DNA from: Bacteroides pyogenes
GTDB lineage: Bacteria; Bacteroidota; Bacteroidia; Bacteroidales; Bacteroidaceae
DNA length: 64,000 nt
Assembly (NCBI RefSeq): GCF_014196225.1
Contig: NZ_JACIDI010000008.1
Coordinates: 62,001 to 126,000 of the forward strand
Direction: 5' to 3'
Of this stretch, positions 59,337 through 64,000 are shown piece by piece (the first letter of the stretch is position 1; every line of letters begins with the position of its first letter). A model generated the notes under the pieces. It worked only from the letters and a program-made list of their open reading frames with translations. It was not told the origin of the DNA and did not search any database. Position numbers and translations under genes: made by a program.

Positions 59337-60047
59337 ATGGACCGGGATATTCTACAAATCAGGTTGGCAGGAGTTAAGTCGTTATTTTTCGTTTTTCTGC
59401 TATACATCCTGAAAATAATGGAAGTAGGAATGGACTGGGACTTCTCTCATTCGGGCATTTATCCTTTAAAAGGAAAAGGAATATTGGGTATTGTAGCACA
59501 CCCGGTAATACACAGTGATTTTAAACATTTACTGGCCAATACGTTCCCGCTGCTTTTTCTTTTATGGTGTCTGTTCTATTTCTATCGTGAAATAGCCGGA
59601 TACATCTTCGTATCAATCTGGATAGGCGAAGGAGTATTAACTTTCCTTATTGGCAAACCGGGATGGCACATAGGTGCAAGCGGACTTATCCACGGACTCG
59701 CTTTCTTCCTTTTCTTCAGCGGGATTTTGCGCAAGCACGTTCCTTTGACCGCCATCTCTCTACTGATTACTTTCCTGTACGGAGGTATTATATGGCATAT
59801 GTTTCCACACTTCTCTCCTGCCAATATGTCTTGGGAAGGACATCTCAGCGGAGGAGTAACCGGAACGCTTTGTGCCTTCCTTTTCGAAGGCTACGGCCCG
59901 CAGCGACCGAATGCCCCTTTCGCAGACGAAGAAAAGTCGGCAGAGGAAGAAGGGGAGTCTTATAATGACCCACACAATGATAAACAAAAAAGAGAGACAG
60001 ATGCCTTTATAACCCTTTATCAATCAGTGAAAACAGATTTTCCATGA
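59337..60047 (+). CDS. rhomboid family intramembrane serine protease
   Basis: 236 residues from ATG 59337. Six helices expected; the catalytic dyad is visible as Ser in GWHIGASGLIHGL and His in WEGHLSGGVTGTL. The upstream HSDFKHLLANTFPLL matches the rhomboid HxxxN pattern in the second helix. A charged cytoplasmic tail follows (EEKSAEEEGESYND). It cleaves membrane proteins within the bilayer; substrate unknown. Its 3' end overlaps the convergent marC gene by 41 bp. Confidence 0.92.
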   Translation: MDRDILQIRLAGVKSLFFVFLLYILKIMEVGMDWDFSHSGIYPLKGKGILGIVAHPVIHSDFKHLLANTFPLLFLLWCLFYFYREIAGYIFVSIWIGEGVLTFLIGKPGWHIGASGLIHGLAFFLFFSGILRKHVPLTAISLLITFLYGGIIWHMFPHFSPANMSWEGHLSGGVTGTLCAFLFEGYGPQRPNAPFADEEKSAEEEGESYNDPHNDKQKRETDAFITLYQSVKTDFP

Positions 60048-60600
60048 ACATGCCCACCGCAACGGCCAATAAGATAATACCGAAGAATTTACGAATAAGA
60101 TAAATACCGGCCTTACCCAGAAAGCGTTCTACATGAGCGGTCATTTTTACAACAAAATATACCCAAAGCATATTAAGAAACAAGGCTGTAAGAATGTTTA
60201 CACTTTCGTATCTGGCTTTTAAAGAGATCAATGTAGTGAAGGTGGCTGCACCCGCTAACAAAGGGAAAACGAGAGGCACCAATGTGGCCGATTTAATAGG
60301 CCCTTGGTTTTTAAATATCTCAATATCGAGAATCATCTCCAGAGCCATGAGGAATATGATAAACGCACCGGCCATAGCAAAAGCACGTATATCGACATTG
60401 AAAAGCTTAAGCATTACATCTCCGGCATAAAAAAATCCCAGCAAAAGCGCCAGGGAGATAAGCGTAGCTTTCATGGCATTTACCCCCAGGCCTTTCTCTT
60501 TGAGGTTCAATATAATAGGAACTGAACCAAGAATATCTATAACTGAAAAAAGTGCAACGAATGCACTGACCATCTGTAACCAATCAAATCCTTGAAACAT
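60007..60600 (-). CDS. MarC family integral membrane protein
   Basis: 197 residues from ATG 60600. Six hydrophobic helices, for example QMVSAFVALFSVIDILGSVP, FAMAGAFIIFLMALEMIL and SATLVPLVFPLLAGAATFTT. MarC family; transport role long assumed, no confirmed substrate. A -7 box TATATTTGC on the minus strand (60621-60629) lies just upstream. Overlaps the convergent rhomboid gene by 41 bp at its 3' end. Confidence 0.9.
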   Translation of the reverse strand: MFQGFDWLQMVSAFVALFSVIDILGSVPIILNLKEKGLGVNAMKATLISLALLLGFFYAGDVMLKLFNVDIRAFAMAGAFIIFLMALEMILDIEIFKNQGPIKSATLVPLVFPLLAGAATFTTLISLKARYESVNILTALFLNMLWVYFVVKMTAHVERFLGKAGIYLIRKFFGIILLAVAVGMFMENLFSLIDKGL

Positions 60601-60620
60601 ATATCTTCTTCTTTTTTTGT

Positions 60621-60629
60621 GCAAATATA
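60621..60629 (-). promoter_or_regulatory. Bacteroides-type -7 box before marC
   Basis: Minus strand reads TATATTTGC, 21 bp from the marC ATG. Confidence 0.5.
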
Positions 60630-60704
60630 GTCTATTTTTATGCATCTAAACAATAAAAAATCAAAAAGAAAAAGCTATTATGACCTAAAAAAGCGGATAA
60701 TCAG

Positions 60705-60712
60705 TAATTTTG
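60705..60712 (+). promoter_or_regulatory. Bacteroides-type -7 box before the Crp/Fnr gene
   Basis: TAATTTTG matches TAnnTTTG; the start codon follows within 15-24 bp, a very short leader. Confidence 0.45.
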
Positions 60713-60726
60713 TAAGATAAATCAAA

Positions 60727-61410
60727 ATGCAATTTATGGAAACAATGTTTGATACTTTGCTTCAACTACCCTTGTTTCAAGGCCTTTGCCGTCAAGACTT
60801 CACACAGATTTTGGATAAAGTAAAATTACACTTCGTCAAATACAAAGCCGGAGAAACCATCATAGAGAGTGGAAAATCTTGTGAGCAGTTATGCTTTCTG
60901 CTTAGAGGCGAAATAGCAATCGTCACTGCTTCTCCCCAAAAGTCATACACCGTAGTTGAGCTAATAGAAGCTCCTTATCTGATCGAGCCTCAAGCATTGT
61001 TCGGGATGAGCAGAGAGTATGTCTCTTCTTATGTGGCTTATACCGAATCTCATATAGTAAGTATCAGCAAGCCTTTTCTTCTTAGCGACCTATTCAAATA
61101 TGAAATTTTTCGCCTAAACTACATGAATATCATCGGCAACCGGGCACAGAATCTTTACTCCCGTTTGTGGGAAGAACCGCCATCGGGGTTGAGAGAGAAA
61201 ATGATTCGTTTCTTTTTGGTACACTGTGAGAGAACTCAAGGAAAAAAAATATTTAAAGTAAAGATGGATGATTTGGCGCGGCATCTGGATCATACGCGAC
61301 TGAACACGTCAAGAATGCTTAACGAGATGCAAGACGAGGGATTGATAGAACTCCATCGGAAAGAGGTTGTGATTCCGGACTTCGAAAGACTTATCACAAG
61401 AAAATCTTAA
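60727..61410 (+). CDS. Crp/Fnr family transcription regulator
   Basis: 227 residues (ATG 60736 is an alternative start). N-terminal cyclic-nucleotide-binding-like jelly roll ([50 protein letters not shown]) and C-terminal winged helix ([38 protein letters not shown]). The cAMP-contacting Arg-Ser pair of Crp is not evident, and no Cys cluster for an iron-sulfur site is seen, so the effector is unknown. Members in Bacteroides respond to redox, heme or metabolic signals. Single gene. Confidence 0.9.
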   Translation: MQFMETMFDTLLQLPLFQGLCRQDFTQILDKVKLHFVKYKAGETIIESGKSCEQLCFLLRGEIAIVTASPQKSYTVVELIEAPYLIEPQALFGMSREYVSSYVAYTESHIVSISKPFLLSDLFKYEIFRLNYMNIIGNRAQNLYSRLWEEPPSGLREKMIRFFLVHCERTQGKKIFKVKMDDLARHLDHTRLNTSRMLNEMQDEGLIELHRKEVVIPDFERLITRKS

Positions 61411-61741
61411 TAAATAACTTACTTCAAATGGAATTTGCAGGCACATCAAGCACAAGTGCTTCAGCGAATGCCCCCTGCTCATAGAAGCAGAAAAGCTCTT
61501 TGGCTAAAAAAATCGCACTTGTCTAAAAAAATAATTTGCCGCTTATAACTCAACACTTTTTTAGGCACACACGCTTTTCATTTGCTTCATGGTTCAACTC
61601 CAACATAATATGTTTTCTACCCAGGAGAAGCAAAAAAACAAATGCAATCGCCCGAAAGCCTCATTTTATATATACGACACCACCCCCATCACAGGAATTT
61701 GTCACAAGGGTGGTTTTACCCATTAAGTTTTTTGTTACAAA
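61411..61741. other. 331-bp spacer between convergent Crp/Fnr and guaA genes
   Basis: No ORF, array or clear hairpin recognised; two runs of A (CTAAAAAAAT) near 61505 and 61525 are the only repeated feature. Confidence 0.4.
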
Positions 61742-63265
61742 TTACTCCCACTCAATCGTTGCAGGCGGTTTCGAACTGATATCATAGGTCACACGGTTCA
61801 CTCCTTTCACCTTATTAATAATATCGTTCGAAATCTTACCCAGAAACTCGTAAGGCAAATGTGCCCAGTCCGCCGTCATACCATCGGTAGAGGTCACCGC
61901 ACGAAGAGCCACAGCTCTTTCGTAAGTACGCTCATCACCCATCACTCCAACCGACTGTACCGGCAGCAGGATTACACCTGCCTGCCATACCTTATCATAC
62001 AGATGCCAATCACGCAATCCCTGGATAAAAATATCATCCGCTTCCTGCAAAATGTTTACTTTCTCAAGAGTTATATCACCCAGAATACGTACACCCAAAC
62101 CGGGTCCGGGGAAAGGATGGCGACTGATAAGATGGTCGGGCATTCCCAATTCACGCCCCACCCGGCGCACTTCATCTTTAAACAAGAGGCGCAACGGTTC
62201 ACATAGCTTCAGATTCATCTTTTCGGGCAGTCCGCCTACATTATGATGGCTCTTTATCACTGTTCCCGTAATGGAAAGCGACTCAATGCAATCGGGATAA
62301 ATAGTGCCTTGAGCCAACCACTTCACATCTTTTATTTTATGCGCTTCTTCGTCAAATACGTCGATGAATCCTTTGCCTATAATTTTCCGTTTCCGCTCCG
62401 GTTCTGTCACCCCTGCGAGTTCGGCGAAAAACTTCGCGCGAGCGTCTACTCCAATCACATTCAATCCCAAACATTCGTAGTCGTCCAACACATTCTTGAA
62501 TTCATTCTTCCGCAGTAGTCCGTGATCGACAAAAATACAAGTCAGATTTTTACCGATAGCTCTGTTCAGCAAAACGGCAGCGACCGAAGAATCAACCCCG
62601 CCGCTCAATGCCAACACTACCTTATCATCCCCCAGCTGGACTTTCAATTCGGCAACCGTACTTTCGATAAACGAGCCGGGCGACCAATCTTGCTTACAAC
62701 CGCAAACGTCCACCACAAAATTCTTTAAAATCTGCGTTCCGTCTTCACTGTGGAATACTTCAGGATGAAACTGAACACCCCAAACCTGCTCGCCTTCCAA
62801 CTGATAGGCAGCAATCTCCACTTTATCCGTAGAAGCGATCTTTTTGAAATTATCAGGAACAGCCGTAATAGTATCCCCGTGACTCATCCACACCTGTGTG
62901 TTTTCACGGACACCTTTAAAAAGAACATTATCTTGGCAGAAAGAAGTCAAGTGCGCGCGACCGTATTCACGAGTACCTGCGGGCTCTACCTTTCCGCCAT
63001 TGGTATAAGCCATGAATTGAGCACCGTAGCAGATTCCCAAAACAGGATATTTGCCGCAAATTTCATTCAAGTCGACTTGAAAAGCATTTTCATCGTACAC
63101 CGAAAACGGGCTTCCGGAGAGAATAACTCCTTTTATCGTAGAATCTTCCTTGGGGAATTTGTTGTAGGGAATAATTTCACAATACGTATCCAATTCGCGC
63201 ACACGGCGACCGATAAGCTGCGTAGTTTGCGAACCGAAATCAAGAATGACAATCTTTTCGTGCAT
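61742..63265 (-). CDS. guaA: GMP synthase (glutamine-hydrolysing)
   Basis: 507 residues, full length. Class I glutamine amidotransferase domain with catalytic Cys in [13 protein letters not shown], and His/Glu in [16 protein letters not shown]-pyrophosphatase domain starts at [19 protein letters not shown] (PP-loop); the dimerisation C-terminus ends [20 protein letters not shown] with the EWE tail. It aminates XMP to GMP. Upstream minus-strand box TACTTTTGC (63296-63304) is a likely promoter, 31 bp from the start. Confidence 0.96.
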   Translation of the reverse strand: MHEKIVILDFGSQTTQLIGRRVRELDTYCEIIPYNKFPKEDSTIKGVILSGSPFSVYDENAFQVDLNEICGKYPVLGICYGAQFMAYTNGGKVEPAGTREYGRAHLTSFCQDNVLFKGVRENTQVWMSHGDTITAVPDNFKKIASTDKVEIAAYQLEGEQVWGVQFHPEVFHSEDGTQILKNFVVDVCGCKQDWSPGSFIESTVAELKVQLGDDKVVLALSGGVDSSVAAVLLNRAIGKNLTCIFVDHGLLRKNEFKNVLDDYECLGLNVIGVDARAKFFAELAGVTEPERKRKIIGKGFIDVFDEEAHKIKDVKWLAQGTIYPDCIESLSITGTVIKSHHNVGGLPEKMNLKLCEPLRLLFKDEVRRVGRELGMPDHLISRHPFPGPGLGVRILGDITLEKVNILQEADDIFIQGLRDWHLYDKVWQAGVILLPVQSVGVMGDERTYERAVALRAVTSTDGMTADWAHLPYEFLGKISNDIINKVKGVNRVTYDISSKPPATIEWE

Positions 63266-63295
63266 ATTAATGAGTGGATTTTAAATAAATGATTC

Positions 63296-63304
63296 GCAAA
63301 AGTA
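63296..63304 (-). promoter_or_regulatory. Bacteroides-type -7 box before guaA
   Basis: Minus strand reads TACTTTTGC. No TTTG at the usual upstream distance. Confidence 0.45.
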
Positions 63305-63740
63305 GAAAAAAGTATGCAATCTATTAAAGAATAAAATATAAAATCATTTTTTATCGGATAAAAACAGAAGATTTTCTCTCTTTTCCGACTTTCGCTCAAA
63401 AAGTTCCTTCTAATGCACAGTGTATTCAAAACAACTAACCAAGCATCCAAAAAACAAGTGCCAACCGCTAATTAACAAAGCAAACGTTCTGCTGCAAACA
63501 ATCTTTCTGCTGTTGCTTCCGACTATATTTATCCGACTATTATCGGTAGGGCAGGTTTCACCTTGTGCGATAACAACAGTGGTTATCTTCGTTTAATATA
63601 AAGCGTTTAAGCTGATACCTTTCAAAGTTTTGATAATACAGTGCGGTTTTCTCTAAAAATGATTTGAGGAAATAAGCGTTTTTTAAATAATGAAAAATAT
63701 TTAAATACCTATTTGCCTTATAAACAACCGACTATAAATA

Positions 63741-63780
63741 AAAAAACGCCATTTTAACCAAAGAGAAAATAGCGTTTTTT
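63741..63780 (-). terminator. intrinsic terminator after mscL
   Basis: AAAAAACGCCATTTT pairs with AAAATAGCGTTTTTT; on the minus strand the stem is followed by a T run. It lies about 60 bp after the mscL stop. Confidence 0.75.
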
Positions 63781-63838
63781 ATTTACAATCAATTGCAAAA
63801 TATTATTTCAACTAATTCAAGTCGATTTTTCATATGAC

Positions 63839-64000
63839 TTATTTCTTATCTTTCAGCAAGTCACGAATTTCAGCCAACAAAACTTCTTCTTTAGTTGGTG
63901 CAGGAGGAGTTTCCGGTTCCTCTTCTTTCTTAACAACCAATTTCATTACCAAACGAATGACCAGAAAGATAGAAAATGCAATAATAATAAAGTCAATTGT
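63839..64000 (-). CDS. mscL: large-conductance mechanosensitive channel, C-terminal 53 residues
   Basis: Only the end is in the window: [20 protein letters not shown] (second transmembrane helix, matching MscL FIIVAFAIFMAIK-type sequence), then [20 protein letters not shown] and the C-terminal helix [14 protein letters not shown]. MscL opens at high membrane tension to release solutes during osmotic downshock. The start is outside the window. A terminator follows the stop. Confidence 0.9.
   Translation of the reverse strand, partial: TIDFIIIAFSIFLVIRLVMKLVVKKEEEPETPPAPTKEEVLLAEIRDLLKDKK

Larger units (their letters stand above)
63266..63838. other. 573-bp spacer between guaA and mscL
   Basis: Contains the guaA promoter and the mscL terminator. 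A plus-strand stretch at ~63484-63599 has coding-like composition (SAVASDYIYPTIIGRAGFTL) but no start codon; possibly a remnant. Nothing else seen. Confidence 0.4.

Overview
The window is a piece of a Bacteroides-type (Bacteroidales) chromosome. Signs of this are a SusC/SusD outer-membrane pair, many surface lipoproteins, promoters of the Bacteroides form (TAnnTTTG, in the best cases with TTTG about 19 bp upstream), a phosphotransacetylase-fused malic enzyme, paired glutamate dehydrogenases and class II ribonucleotide reductase. Most genes are housekeeping metabolism. I see no tRNA, rRNA or CRISPR array.

Layout. 1-4.9 kb: the 3' part of a B12-dependent ribonucleotide reductase, then a GH77 4-alpha-glucanotransferase. 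5.1-8.1 kb: accessory island with a broken phage-type gene whose C-terminal lectin-like segment looks like the variable region of a diversity-generating retroelement (DGR), cut at its 5' end by a decayed IS element. 8.1-15.3 kb: cell-wall amidase, O-acetylhomoserine sulfhydrylase, malic enzyme plus a tiny membrane protein, and a first glutamate dehydrogenase behind a structured leader. 15.6-24.9 kb: a PEP-synthase-like protein with receiver-like domains, prolyl oligopeptidase, a second glutamate dehydrogenase and an M24 aminopeptidase. 25-32 kb: CCA-adding enzyme, small lipoprotein, TPR protein, cysteine synthase, LTA-synthase-like sulfatase, PAP2 phosphatase. 32.2-38.6 kb: leucine operon leuA-leuC-leuD-leuA2-leuB preceded by what reads as a complete attenuator (promoter, Ile/Leu-rich leader peptide, antiterminator and terminator). 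38.8-47.2 kb: a small polysaccharide utilization locus. 47.5-54 kb: TIGR02757 protein, SDR, panC-panD, a GT5-like half protein and a DUF4270 lipoprotein. 54.5-59.2 kb: alpha-glucan operon (GH133 debranching enzyme, GT4 glycosyltransferase, GH57-like protein lacking the expected catalytic residues). 59.3-64 kb: rhomboid protease, MarC, Crp/Fnr regulator, guaA and the 3' end of mscL.

Three things stand out. First, the orphan DGR-type variable region at 5.2 kb: nearly all its diversified codons can be derived from AAY codons by changing adenines, yet no reverse transcriptase or template repeat is present here. Second, at least eight separate intergenic regions carry non-coding tandem arrays that share a 22-bp period (or 66/88-bp multiples) but not a sequence. 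Third, RNA-level control: the leu attenuator, a candidate structured leader with an upstream ORF before gdhA, a candidate short RNA at 49.3 kb and an intercistronic stem inside the polysaccharide locus.
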